Both the position numbers and the translations under genes were made by a program. The notes beneath the pieces were generated by a model, which did not search any database, had not been told where the DNA came from, and was given only the letters and a program-made list of their open reading frames with translations. Positions 17,669 through 26,283 of a stretch of 64,000 bases of DNA are shown one piece after another. Each line of letters starts with the position of its first letter. The stretch's first letter is position 1. The DNA is from Luteimonas mephitis DSM 12574. Lineage in GTDB: Bacteria; Pseudomonadota; Gammaproteobacteria; Xanthomonadales; Xanthomonadaceae. Location: the NCBI RefSeq assembly GCF_000422305.1, contig NZ_KE383817.1, forward strand, positions 1 through 64,000, given 5' to 3'.

Positions 17669-18301
17669 TCAGGCGATGTTCGCCCGATGCCAGCCCAGCT
17701 CCCGGTCGCTGCGCCAGAGCAGGCGCCTGTGCGGCCGCACCTGTTCGATCCGGGGCAGCGCCGATGACGGCCGCTGCCTGATGACCAGGCGGTCACCGAT
17801 GGCCAGCGCGCGGATCTTCGCCAGCGGCCGCAGGCCAAGCGCCAGGTGCGCCCGCATCGACGCGGTGTTCGCCGGATCGACGTCCGAGAACAGCTGCAGC
17901 GGACGCGCTTCCATCACTGCCGCGGCATCGGCGAGGGCCAGCAGCAGGCGGCTGCCGCGGCGCGACGGGATGACGAACGCATCCCGCCCCCAGGCCTGGT
18001 CCTCCTCCAGCTCGAACAGCCAGCCGAACTCGTCGAGGTAACGCGGCACGCCCACCAGCACCCAGGTCCACGCGACCAAGCCGCCATCGTCACCCTCGAT
18101 CGCGAAAAAACGGGCGCCCAGCTCGAATCTGCGCGCGATGCGTGCAACGTCCCCTCGCATCCCCTGCTGCCGGTAGTTGCGCGAAATGCGTTCGATGGCG
18201 TCGTGCCGAAGTTCGACGAGCCTCTCCCCGTCCGCAAGCGCGGTCGCGTCCAGCGACTTCGGGGGGCGCCAGAACACGACGCGGGTATGCAGTTCGATCA
18301 T
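17669..18301 (-). CDS. GNAT-family acetyltransferase-like protein
   Basis: A 210-residue protein. Its second half reads IPSRRGSRLLLALADAA and LFSDVDPANTASMRAHLALG, matching the acetyl-CoA binding strand-loop-helix and the N-x-x-S/A-x-x-x-x-x-x-x-G-F/L end of GNAT domains. It is transcribed against its neighbours and its 3' end is 7 bases from the FemAB-like gene stop. The role is probably acetylation of an amino sugar or small molecule; this is an inference from fold and context. Confidence 0.6.
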   Translation of the reverse strand: MIELHTRVVFWRPPKSLDATALADGERLVELRHDAIERISRNYRQQGMRGDVARIARRFELGARFFAIEGDDGGLVAWTWVLVGVPRYLDEFGWLFELEEDQAWGRDAFVIPSRRGSRLLLALADAAAVMEARPLQLFSDVDPANTASMRAHLALGLRPLAKIRALAIGDRLVIRQRPSSALPRIEQVRPHRRLLWRSDRELGWHRANIA

Positions 18302-18452
18302 GGGTCGCCCTTCCGGTCACGGGGTTCACGGGTGTTACCAATGTCACGAATGTCGCAGGCAACGTAGTACATGGCGCTCCGGCCCGGCGCGTGTGACCGG
18401 CACCGAGGCAGGAGGCAACGACACCGGCGACATCGTTGCGTCCAAGACCCGA

Positions 18453-18632
18453 CAGTGTGCCGAAGTTGTCGACCATGAAGCACGAATCCACGCCAAGAGT
18501 GCCCTTCCGGAAGCTGAGCGCCAAGCGGGCATGGTGGCCGATATTGCCTCCGTACTGCGTGCTGTAGTGATAGAGCACGACTGCCGGCGCAGCCAACCCA
18601 CGCAATGTATCCAGTCCCGGAAAACGCAGCAT
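18453..18632 (-). pseudogene. Remnant of an OafA/acyltransferase-3 family gene
   Basis: Read leftward from ATG 18632, the first 55 or so codons give FPGLDTLRGLAAPAVVLYHY and, further on, KGTLGVDSCFMVDNF. This is the start of the membrane O-acyltransferase family 3 (OafA/YrhL), including the conserved His in LYHY, with the usual LFFMISGF changed to SCFMVDNF. Homology then stops and the frame runs into unrelated sequence, so some 300 residues are missing. The fragment overlaps the annotated start of the rightward GT4 gene. It shows that this EPS locus once carried an O-acetylase here. The 3' edge of the remnant is approximate. Confidence 0.65.
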
Positions 18633-19978
18633 CGGCGACCGTTCGCCTTCCAGCCAGTCCGTCGCGACGGGAGGCTCCCGGAGATTCCGCCATCGGGACT
18701 GTCCGCAATCCGCGCACCGCGCCGGACACGATCGTTCCCGCGTGCGGCCGCGATGGCAAATTGCGCATCGCGGTCGTCACCTCGCAGTTCCCAATCGCAG
18801 GCGAACCCAACCGGGGACGGCCGTTGCTGCAGACGATCAGCGCGCTGTCGAGGCTGGCGACCGTGCGCGTGGTCAGCCCGGTCGCAACCTATCCATCATG
18901 GGCCAGGCCGCGCAGCTACCTGTTCAGGCCTCCCGTCGAGAGCCACACGGTCGACAACCTGGATGTGGTGTACGCGCCCTACTCCGCACTGCCGCTGCTG
19001 ACGCGGCCGTTCAACGGCTGGCTCTGCGCGCGCGCGATCGAACAGGCCATCGCCGGGTTCGATCCGGACGTGGTGCTGTCCTACTGGCTCTACCCGGATG
19101 CCTACGGAGCGATGCTTGTTGCCCGCGATGCAGGCATTCCACTGGTCAGTGGCGCACGCGGCTCGGACCTGCGCGTGCGCGACCGGATCAGCCGCCGACT
19201 GACTCGCCCGGTGCTCTCCTCTTCGCGCCGCCTGCTGGTGGTCAGCGATGACCTGGGCAGCGTTGCGGTGGACCGCTACGGCATGGATCCGGAACGCATT
19301 CGCGTCGTCCAGAACGGCTGCGACGCATCGATCTTCCGCCCCGCGCCGCGGTCGGTGGCGCGCAGCGAGCTCGGACTCGCGGCGGACTCGAAGCTGGTCG
19401 CGTACGTCGGGCGACTGGTTCCGGAGAAGGGCATCAGGGAGTTGCTCGACGCCGCTCAGGCGCTTTCCGCCACCTGTCCGCAACTGGAGCTGGCCCTGGT
19501 CGGCGAAGGGCCGATGAAGGCGGAGATCGAGGCGCGCATCAAGGCCAGTCCGCAACTGCGCATGCACATGCCGGGCGCACGGCCGCCAGCCGACGTCGCG
19601 CGCTGGATGGCCGCGGCGGACCTGGTGACCCTGCCCAGTTATTCCGAAGGCCATCCCAACGTGCTGGTCGAAGCCCTCGCCTGTGGTCGCGCCGTGGTGG
19701 CGACCGACGTGGGCGGCATCCCGGAAGTGGTGGACGACGGCTGCGGGCTCCTGGTGCAGCCACGCGACGCCAACGCGCTGAGGCATGCGCTTGCCCAGGC
19801 ACTGGATCGCGACTGGGAGGAGAAGGCGCTGTCGCGCCGCTTTTCCCGCGACTGGAACGCGGTGGCCAACGATACGCTGCAGGCATGCATGGAGGCGCTC
19901 GAGGAATCGCACCCGGCTCCGATCGCTGCCGGCAATCGAGCGGATGCCCGGCGACGGACTGTTTCGCTGCACACCTGA
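18605..19978 (+). CDS. Glycosyltransferase family 4
   Basis: A GT-B transferase, 457 residues if the ATG at 18605 is used. The core begins at KLRIAVVTSQFPIAGEPNRG and the donor domain has YVGRLVPEKGI, LVGEGPM and SYSEGHPNVLVEALACG with the E-x7-E motif. The first 53 residues are low in family character and the first ten codons lie over the OafA remnant, so the start may be the TTG at 18761, which would give a normal N-terminus. It should add a sugar to the EPS unit and is followed, after about 100 bases, by the amidotransferase gene. Confidence 0.85.
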   Translation: MYPVPENAASATVRLPASPSRREAPGDSAIGTVRNPRTAPDTIVPACGRDGKLRIAVVTSQFPIAGEPNRGRPLLQTISALSRLATVRVVSPVATYPSWARPRSYLFRPPVESHTVDNLDVVYAPYSALPLLTRPFNGWLCARAIEQAIAGFDPDVVLSYWLYPDAYGAMLVARDAGIPLVSGARGSDLRVRDRISRRLTRPVLSSSRRLLVVSDDLGSVAVDRYGMDPERIRVVQNGCDASIFRPAPRSVARSELGLAADSKLVAYVGRLVPEKGIRELLDAAQALSATCPQLELALVGEGPMKAEIEARIKASPQLRMHMPGARPPADVARWMAAADLVTLPSYSEGHPNVLVEALACGRAVVATDVGGIPEVVDDGCGLLVQPRDANALRHALAQALDRDWEEKALSRRFSRDWNAVANDTLQACMEALEESHPAPIAAGNRADARRRTVSLHT

Positions 19979-20079
19979 GACGGGCAAGGCTCGCACCCCT
20001 CGCAGCGCCAGCGCCGCTGGCCATGCAATCCCGGCGGCGCGCATCCGCGCGGCCCAAGCAGACAAGGATCCGACAGCGC

Positions 20080-22029
20080 GTGTGTGGAATTGCAGGCTTC
20101 ACAGGTCCCGACGTCATGCCAGAGCAGGCCATGCCGCTGCTGGATCGAATGATCCGGACGCTCGCGCACCGGGGCCCCGACGGCTTCGGCTTCCATGCCG
20201 AGCCCGGCGTCGGGCTGGCGCATGCGCGCCTGTCGATCATCGACCTGTCCACCGGCGCGCAGCCCATCCACAACCCGCGCCGCAACGTGTGGACGGTATT
20301 CAACGGCGAGATCTTCAACTACGTTGAACTCAGGGCCGAACTCGAAGCCGCGGGGCACCGCTTCTACACGCAGTCCGACACCGAAGTGATCGTGCACCTG
20401 TACGACCGCCACGGCGATCGCTTCGTCGAGTACCTCAATGGCCAGTTCGCCATCGCCCTGTGGGACGGGGAACGCCAGCGCCTCGTCCTGGCACGCGACC
20501 GGGCCGGCATCCGGCCGCTGTTCCACGCCCGCGCCCATGGACGCACCTGGTTCGCCTCCGAGCCCAAGGCGCTGCTGTCGGTGCTGCCGCAACTCGGCCA
20601 GTTCGACCCGAAGGCGCTGGCGCAAACGTTGACCTACTGGTCGGCTGTCGATCCGGGCACGATCTACGCGGGCATCGAGAGCCTGCCGCCGGGCCATCTG
20701 ATGGCCATTGAAAGCGACGGCAGCCGCCAGCTCACCTGCTACTGGGACTGGACGTTTCCCGATGCCGCCGACTGCCGCCCCCTGGGCGAGACCCGCAGCG
20801 TCGGCCAGGTGGCGGGGGAACTTCGGGAGTTGCTCATCGATGCCATTCGCCTGCAGCTCCGCGCCGACGTTCCGGTCGGCGCGTACCTGAGCGGCGGGCT
20901 GGACTCGTCCGGAATCGTTGCGCTGATCCGCGGATTCACCGACACGCCGGTGCGCACGTTCTCGGTCGCCTTCGACGACGGCGAGTTCGACGAGAGCCCG
21001 TACCAGCAGGCGATGATCCGCCACCTGGGCACCGACCACACCACCCTGCGCTGCACCCGCCGCGACATCGGCGAGGCCTTCCCGCGCCTGGTCCGGCACG
21101 CGGAAACGCCGATCCTGCGCACCGCGCCGGTGCCGATGATGTTGCTGGCCGGCTGCGTGCGCGCGCACGGCTACAAGGTCGTGCTGACCGGTGAAGGCGC
21201 CGACGAAGTGTTCGGCGGCTACGACCTGTTCAAGGAAGCCAAGGTGCGCCGCTTCTGGGCCCGGCAGCCGAACTCGACGATGCGCCCGCGCCTGCTGCAG
21301 CGCCTGTATGGCTACCTGAAGAACTCGCCGGTGGGCAACCCGGCCTTCGCGCAATCGTTCTTCGGCCAGGGCATGGAGTACATCGACCGCCCGGTGTTCG
21401 CGCACTTGCCGCGCTGGACGACCTCGGCGCGCGCGCTTTCGATGCTGTCGCCCGGGATGCGAGACGGTCTCGGCGACTGGGAGCCGTTTTCCGCCTACGA
21501 GCGCACGCTGCCGCCCGGCATCATGCGCTGGAGCCCGCTGGCACGCGACCAGTACGTCGAAGCCAAATCGCTGCTCGCCGGCTACCTGCTTTCGTCACAG
21601 GGCGACCGCGTGGCCATGGCCAACTCCATAGAGACACGGGTTCCCTTCCTGGACCACCGCGTCATCGAGTTCGCCAACCGGCTGCCGCCCAGCTACAAGA
21701 TCCGCGGCATGACCGAGAAGCACGTCCTGCGCCTCGCGCTCGACGGCCTGCTGCCCGAGGACATCCGCAACCGCACCAAGCAGCCTTACCGGGCACCGGA
21801 CAGCCAGAGCTTCTTCTTCGACGGAAAACCACTGGACTACGTGGAAGACCTGCTGTCCGCCGACCGCGTGCGCGCCGCCGGGTACTTCAACCCGCAGTCG
21901 GTAAGCCGCCTGTTCGAAAAGTGCCGCGCGAGCCGGGCGATCGGGTTTGCCGACAACCAGGCATTCGTCGGGGTGCTTTCCACGATGCTGCTGCACGACC
22001 AGACCAGGTCCTGGGCGCAGGCCGCATAG
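20080..22029 (+). CDS. Asparagine synthase-like glutamine amidotransferase
   Basis: A 649-residue class II amidotransferase. The start is set at GTG 20080 because it places the catalytic Cys directly after fMet (CGIAGFTG), as the family requires; AAGGA lies upstream. The glutaminase domain (2 to about 210) has RGPDGFG, ARLSIIDLS and FNGEIFNY. The synthetase domain has the ATP-binding YLSGGLDSSGI near residues 268-278 and GEGADEVFGGYD. Members in EPS loci, including the exosortase-A-associated group, are thought to amidate a carboxyl group of a sugar or substituent rather than make asparagine. Context favours that role. Confidence 0.85.
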   Translation: MCGIAGFTGPDVMPEQAMPLLDRMIRTLAHRGPDGFGFHAEPGVGLAHARLSIIDLSTGAQPIHNPRRNVWTVFNGEIFNYVELRAELEAAGHRFYTQSDTEVIVHLYDRHGDRFVEYLNGQFAIALWDGERQRLVLARDRAGIRPLFHARAHGRTWFASEPKALLSVLPQLGQFDPKALAQTLTYWSAVDPGTIYAGIESLPPGHLMAIESDGSRQLTCYWDWTFPDAADCRPLGETRSVGQVAGELRELLIDAIRLQLRADVPVGAYLSGGLDSSGIVALIRGFTDTPVRTFSVAFDDGEFDESPYQQAMIRHLGTDHTTLRCTRRDIGEAFPRLVRHAETPILRTAPVPMMLLAGCVRAHGYKVVLTGEGADEVFGGYDLFKEAKVRRFWARQPNSTMRPRLLQRLYGYLKNSPVGNPAFAQSFFGQGMEYIDRPVFAHLPRWTTSARALSMLSPGMRDGLGDWEPFSAYERTLPPGIMRWSPLARDQYVEAKSLLAGYLLSSQGDRVAMANSIETRVPFLDHRVIEFANRLPPSYKIRGMTEKHVLRLALDGLLPEDIRNRTKQPYRAPDSQSFFFDGKPLDYVEDLLSADRVRAAGYFNPQSVSRLFEKCRASRAIGFADNQAFVGVLSTMLLHDQTRSWAQAA

Positions 22030-22104
22030 CCAGGTGACAGGAAGCCTGCGGCACGCGGGGGACAGGCACCCGGCGGTCCGCCGCGAGGGCGATGGCCGTG
22101 GTGC

Positions 22105-23286
22105 TCAAGGTGCGGGCGCGAGGCGCAGCAGCTTGCCGTCGTCGGCATCCACCAGCACGTACAGGGCACCATCCGGCGCTTGCCGGACGTCGCGGATGCG
22201 CTGGCCGCGATCGGACAGCAGGCGCTCTTCGTGGACCACGGCATGGCCTTCAAGCTCCAGCCGGATCAACGCCTGCCCCGCGAGGGCACCGAGAAACAGG
22301 TTGCCTTGCCAGGGCCCGAACAGTTCGCCGGTATAGAACGCCATGCCGCTCAACGCCGGTGATTTTTTCCAGTAGTGCAGCGGCTGTTCCATGCCGGGCG
22401 CCTGGGTTCCGATCGAGCCCGGCACGGGCTGCCCGTCGTAATCCAGGCCGTAGGTGATGACCGGCCAGCCGTAGTTGCGCCCCGCCTGTGGGATGTTGAG
22501 TTCGTCGCCACCCATCGGGCCGTGCTCGCTCGTCCACAGCTGCCGCGTGCGCGGGTCGAGAGCGGCGCCCTGCATGTTGCGGTGTCCGTAGGACCAGATC
22601 TCCGGGCGGGCGGCGGCCTGTCCCACGAAGGGGTTGTCTTCCGGGATGCTGCCGTCCGGCCAGATCCGCACGAGCTTGCCCTGCAGCGAATCGAGCTGTT
22701 GCGCTTCCGCGGCCGCCACGCGCCCATCGCCCAGGCCGATGAACAGGTGGCCCTGGTCGTCGAACACCAGGCGCGTGCCGAGGTTGGTCCCGGCCGAGCG
22801 CTTCGGCGACTGGCGGAAAACCACCTTGACGTCGCGCAGCAGGTCGCCGGCCAGGCGCCCGCGCGCAACCGCGGTGCCGGCAAGGTTGCCGCGCCAGTTC
22901 GGTTCGGCATACGCCAGGTAAACGAGCTTGTCGTCGGCGAAACCGGGCGACAGCGCCACGTCGAACAGCCCGGCCTGCCCTTCGGTGAAGATTGCCGGCA
23001 GCCCCCCGATCGGCCTCGACACGCTGCGGTCGCGGCCAATTCTCCGCAGCCTGCCGGGGCGTTCGGTCACCAGCATGCTGCCGTCCGGCAGGAAGGCCAG
23101 GCCCCAGGGATGCACCAGGCCGGTGACCAGTTCGGTGACGGAGTAGCGCAGGCGTTCGGACGCGTGGACCGTCGGCTTCGCATCGACCGACGCATGCGGC
23201 TCGGCACGTTTCGCGGAGTCCGGCTGGGCCGTGCAACCGGCCAGCGCCAACGCGAACACGCACAACAGGAACCTGATCGAAGACAT
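22105..23286 (-). CDS. PQQ-dependent aldose sugar dehydrogenase-like lipoprotein
   Basis: A 393-residue protein. The ATG at 23286 gives a signal peptide ending in the lipobox LALAGC, so it should be lipid-anchored. The mature part is a six-bladed beta-propeller of the soluble glucose dehydrogenase/YliI type: VHPWGLAFLPDG (with the catalytic-type His), GQAGLFDVALSP, YGHRNMQG, SEHGPMGGDELN and RNYGWP. Such enzymes oxidise aldoses in the periplasm with PQQ. It is transcribed leftward between two rightward EPS blocks, and may be unrelated to EPS synthesis. PQQ synthesis genes are not in the window. Confidence 0.85.
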   Translation of the reverse strand: MSSIRFLLCVFALALAGCTAQPDSAKRAEPHASVDAKPTVHASERLRYSVTELVTGLVHPWGLAFLPDGSMLVTERPGRLRRIGRDRSVSRPIGGLPAIFTEGQAGLFDVALSPGFADDKLVYLAYAEPNWRGNLAGTAVARGRLAGDLLRDVKVVFRQSPKRSAGTNLGTRLVFDDQGHLFIGLGDGRVAAAEAQQLDSLQGKLVRIWPDGSIPEDNPFVGQAAARPEIWSYGHRNMQGAALDPRTRQLWTSEHGPMGGDELNIPQAGRNYGWPVITYGLDYDGQPVPGSIGTQAPGMEQPLHYWKKSPALSGMAFYTGELFGPWQGNLFLGALAGQALIRLELEGHAVVHEERLLSDRGQRIRDVRQAPDGALYVLVDADDGKLLRLAPAP

Positions 23287-23542
23287 GTCCGTACGCACCG
23301 CCCGACAGGCCGCAAGGATAGCAGCCCCGCTGCATCGGCAATGATCGCTCGGCGAAAAGCCCACGCCAATTGCGTTGCCCCTTGCACTGGCCGGAGCGCG
23401 CACCTCTCGACGTTCTTATCCATGCGGGCGACCACGGCTCCGGCATCGCCTTTCGGCCGCTGCCTTCCGGTGGGCTTCGATCGTCCACCCCATCAAATGC
23501 CCTGCCGGAAAATGGCCCGGAACACCGACCTTGGAGTGATGC

Positions 23543-23806
23543 ATGTCCGCCGATGATATCCAGACCCGCGCGAAGATCCGCGGCTATATCCTCGAGAACC
23601 TGATGTTCAGCAGCAACGACAGTGACCTCGCCGACGGCGCGTCCCTGCTTGACCGGGGGATCATCGATTCGACCGGCGTGCTGGAGATCGTGATGTACCT
23701 GGAGGAGCAGTTCCAGGTGAAGGTCAAGGACAGCGACATGCTGCCTTCCAATTTCGACACGGTCGACAACATCGTCGGCTTCGTGTCGCGCCTGCAGGCG
23801 GGCTGA
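23543..23806 (+). CDS. Acyl carrier protein (cluster-specific)
   Basis: An 87-residue acidic protein with the carrier fold. The phosphopantetheine site is RGIIDSTGVLEIVMYLEE with Ser43, in an IDS-T context seen in carriers of non-fatty-acid pathways rather than the DSL of AcpP. ATG 23543 has GGAG six bases upstream. Its stop overlaps the start of the adenylating ligase by one base (TGATG), which indicates tight coupling: the ligase probably loads its acid onto this carrier. The 256 bases upstream are without a gene and should contain the promoter of the cassette. Confidence 0.88.
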   Translation: MSADDIQTRAKIRGYILENLMFSSNDSDLADGASLLDRGIIDSTGVLEIVMYLEEQFQVKVKDSDMLPSNFDTVDNIVGFVSRLQAG

Positions 23807-25374
23807 TGTCGCTGGGTTGCCCGAGGCTGCTGCACGAGGCCCTGCCGCGCGCAGCGGCCATGGACGGCGGCAAGACCGCGGTCATCGTCGAGGGCCGGGC
23901 CTACAGCTACGCCCGGTTGCACGACGACGCAGCAAGGCTGGCCAATACGCTCCAGGCCCGTGGCGTTGCGCGCGGCGACCGCGTGGCGATCTACATGGAC
24001 AACACCTGGCCTTGCGTGGTGTCGATCTTCGCCACACTCATGGCCGGCGGCGCCTTCCTCGTCGTCAATCCGCAGACGAAGGCAGACAAGCTCGCCTTCA
24101 TCCTCGAAGACAGCGGCGCGCGCGTCCTGCTCAGCGACGCACACCTGGGCCGTGAGCTGTCCGCCGCGCTGGTCCTGCTCGCGAATCCTCCGCTGCTCGC
24201 ATGTTCCGGCGACACTTCCACGCTGCCGGGCGCCATCGCATTCGACGCGCTGCTCGAGGGCGGCGCATCGCAGCCGCCCACGGCGCCGACGATCCCGCTC
24301 GACCTGGCCGCGCTGATCTACACCTCCGGCAGCACCGGCAACCCGAAGGGCGTGATGCAGACCCACCAGTCCATGGTGTTCGCGGCCGGCAGCCTGATCG
24401 AATACCTGCGCATGGACGAGACCGACAGGATCCTCTGCGCGCTGCCGCTGGCCTTCGACTACGGGCTCTACCAGTTGCTGATGAGCGTCCAGATGGGCGC
24501 GACGCTGGTGCTGGAACGCTCGTTCACCTTCCCCGCGCAGGTTTTCGCGCGGATACGCGAGTTCGGGGTCACGGTCTTTCCCGCCGTGCCGACGATGTTC
24601 GCGATGCTGCTGTCGTTCCATTCGCGCGAACCCCTCCTGTTCGACAGCGTGCGCCGCGTCACCAACACCGCCGCCGCCCTGCCCGATGATTTCAGCAGCC
24701 GGCTGCGCGAAGTGTTCCCCTCCGCATTGATCTACCGCATGTACGGCCTGACCGAGTGCAAGCGGGTGAGCTACCTGGAACCCGAGCTGGCCGACGTGAA
24801 GCCCGGTTCGGTGGGCAAGGCGATCCCGGGCACCGAGGTCTACCTGCTCTCGGCCGACGGCGGGCCGGTCGCGCCTGGAGAGAGCGGGATCCTGCACGTG
24901 CGCGGCCCGCACGTGATGCTCGGTTACTGGAACCGCCCCGACCTCAGCGAACACATGCTCCGGCCAGGCAAACTGCCGGGCGAGCGCGTCCTGTGCTCCC
25001 AGGACATCTTCCGCATGGATGCCGACGGCTTCCTCTACTTCGTCGGCCGCAGCGACGACATCATCAAGACCCGCGGTGAGAAAGTCAGCCCGATCGAGGT
25101 CGAAAACGTGCTGCACGGCATCGCGGGCGTGCGCGAAGCCGCGATCCTCGGCGTCCACGACGAGCTGCTCGGGCAGGCGATCCGCGCCTACGTGGTGCTC
25201 AATCCGGGTGCCGACCTGAGCGAGCGCCAGGTGCGTGCGTACTGCGCCGCGCGACTGGAAAATTTCATGGTCCCGCGCGACGTGGTGTTCTGCGAAGACC
25301 TGCCCAAGACCACGACGGGCAAGGTCAGCCGTAAGCTCCTTGCCCGGCTCGATACCCGGACCAGCGCCACATGA
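23806..25374 (+). CDS. Acyl-adenylating ligase (AMP-dependent synthetase), EPS-associated
   Basis: A 522-residue ANL-superfamily enzyme. The ATP loop is YTSGSTGNPKG at residues 172-182, followed by YGLTECKRVSYL, the hinge GRSDDIIKTRGEK and the C-terminal catalytic Lys in KTTTGKVSRK. It adenylates a carboxylic acid and passes it to a thiol, here most likely the carrier protein encoded just upstream. Similar ligases occur in exosortase-A-associated EPS loci. Its end overlaps the next gene by ATGA. The acid is unknown. Confidence 0.88.
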   Translation: MSLGCPRLLHEALPRAAAMDGGKTAVIVEGRAYSYARLHDDAARLANTLQARGVARGDRVAIYMDNTWPCVVSIFATLMAGGAFLVVNPQTKADKLAFILEDSGARVLLSDAHLGRELSAALVLLANPPLLACSGDTSTLPGAIAFDALLEGGASQPPTAPTIPLDLAALIYTSGSTGNPKGVMQTHQSMVFAAGSLIEYLRMDETDRILCALPLAFDYGLYQLLMSVQMGATLVLERSFTFPAQVFARIREFGVTVFPAVPTMFAMLLSFHSREPLLFDSVRRVTNTAAALPDDFSSRLREVFPSALIYRMYGLTECKRVSYLEPELADVKPGSVGKAIPGTEVYLLSADGGPVAPGESGILHVRGPHVMLGYWNRPDLSEHMLRPGKLPGERVLCSQDIFRMDADGFLYFVGRSDDIIKTRGEKVSPIEVENVLHGIAGVREAAILGVHDELLGQAIRAYVVLNPGADLSERQVRAYCAARLENFMVPRDVVFCEDLPKTTTGKVSRKLLARLDTRTSAT

Positions 25375-26264
25375 GCGACCAGTACGCCCGACTTTCCGCG
25401 CAATTGGCCAGCGGCCTGCGCCTGCTTCCGGACAAGCCGGAGGAGACCGCGAACAGCACCCTGCACGCGCTCTGGCATGCCGCCGCCGGCGCGCCGCTTT
25501 CGGCATCCGCCGCGCTTCGCGCGCCGCTTCCGTCGCTGGATGAGGCCGGCCTGCGGCGCCTGCAGGCACTGGTTGAACAACGCCTGTCCGGCGTACCACT
25601 GGCGCACCTGAGCGGTCGCCAGGAATTCCTCGGCCTGGAAATGCTGGTCGGCCCCGAGGCCCTGGTACCGCGGCGCGAAACCGAATTGCTCGCGCGCACC
25701 GCGATCGCGCTTGCCGGCGCCCCGGACCGGACAGCCGATGATCCTCTGCTCGTCGTCGACCTGTGCACCGGCTGCGGCAACCTCGCGCTGGCCATCGCCG
25801 ACGCCCTGCCGCAGGCGCAGGTGGTCGGCGCGGATATTTCCGAAGACGCGCTCGTTCTGGCGCGACGCAATGCCGCGCAACTCGGCCTGCAGGAGCGCGC
25901 GCGCTTCCAGGCCGGCGACCTGCTGACGCCGCTCGATACACCCGAATTCCACGGCCGCGTCGACCTGCTCGTGTGCAACCCGCCGTACATCAGCAGCGGC
26001 AAGGTCGCGCAGATGGACGCGGAGATCGCGCGGTTCGAACCCGCGCTGGCCTTCGACGGCGGCCCGCTCGGCGTCGGCATCCTCATGCGCCTGATTCAGG
26101 AGGCACCGCGTTTCCTCCGTCCTGGCGGCTGGCTGGGCTTCGAGGTCGGCCTCGGCCAGGGCCCCTCGCTGGCGCGCCGCCTGCGTGCCTCCGGCGCCTG
26201 GCAGGAAGTCCGCGAGATCGCGGACGACGCTGGCGCCACGCGCGTGATCGTCGCACGCATCTGA
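25371..26264 (+). CDS. HemK/PrmC-like N5-glutamine methyltransferase homologue
   Basis: A 297-residue class I methyltransferase of the HemK/PrmC type: N-terminal helical domain with GVPLAHLSGRQEFLG and VPRRETELL, SAM site VVDLCTGCGNLALAIA, and the NPPY motif near 203-206 that binds a planar amide or amine. PrmC normally methylates Gln of release factors and lies next to prfA. Here it is embedded, with an ATGA overlap, in an ACP/ligase cassette, so a pathway-specific N-methylation is plausible. True PrmC function cannot be excluded from sequence alone. Confidence 0.78.
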   Translation: MSDQYARLSAQLASGLRLLPDKPEETANSTLHALWHAAAGAPLSASAALRAPLPSLDEAGLRRLQALVEQRLSGVPLAHLSGRQEFLGLEMLVGPEALVPRRETELLARTAIALAGAPDRTADDPLLVVDLCTGCGNLALAIADALPQAQVVGADISEDALVLARRNAAQLGLQERARFQAGDLLTPLDTPEFHGRVDLLVCNPPYISSGKVAQMDAEIARFEPALAFDGGPLGVGILMRLIQEAPRFLRPGGWLGFEVGLGQGPSLARRLRASGAWQEVREIADDAGATRVIVARI

Positions 26265-26283
26265 CCCCGGGAAGACACCGCAC

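Noticed and set aside
22030..22104. A short gene between the amidotransferase and the sugar dehydrogenase
   Set aside because: The 75 bases have no start with a binding site and no room for a meaningful product.
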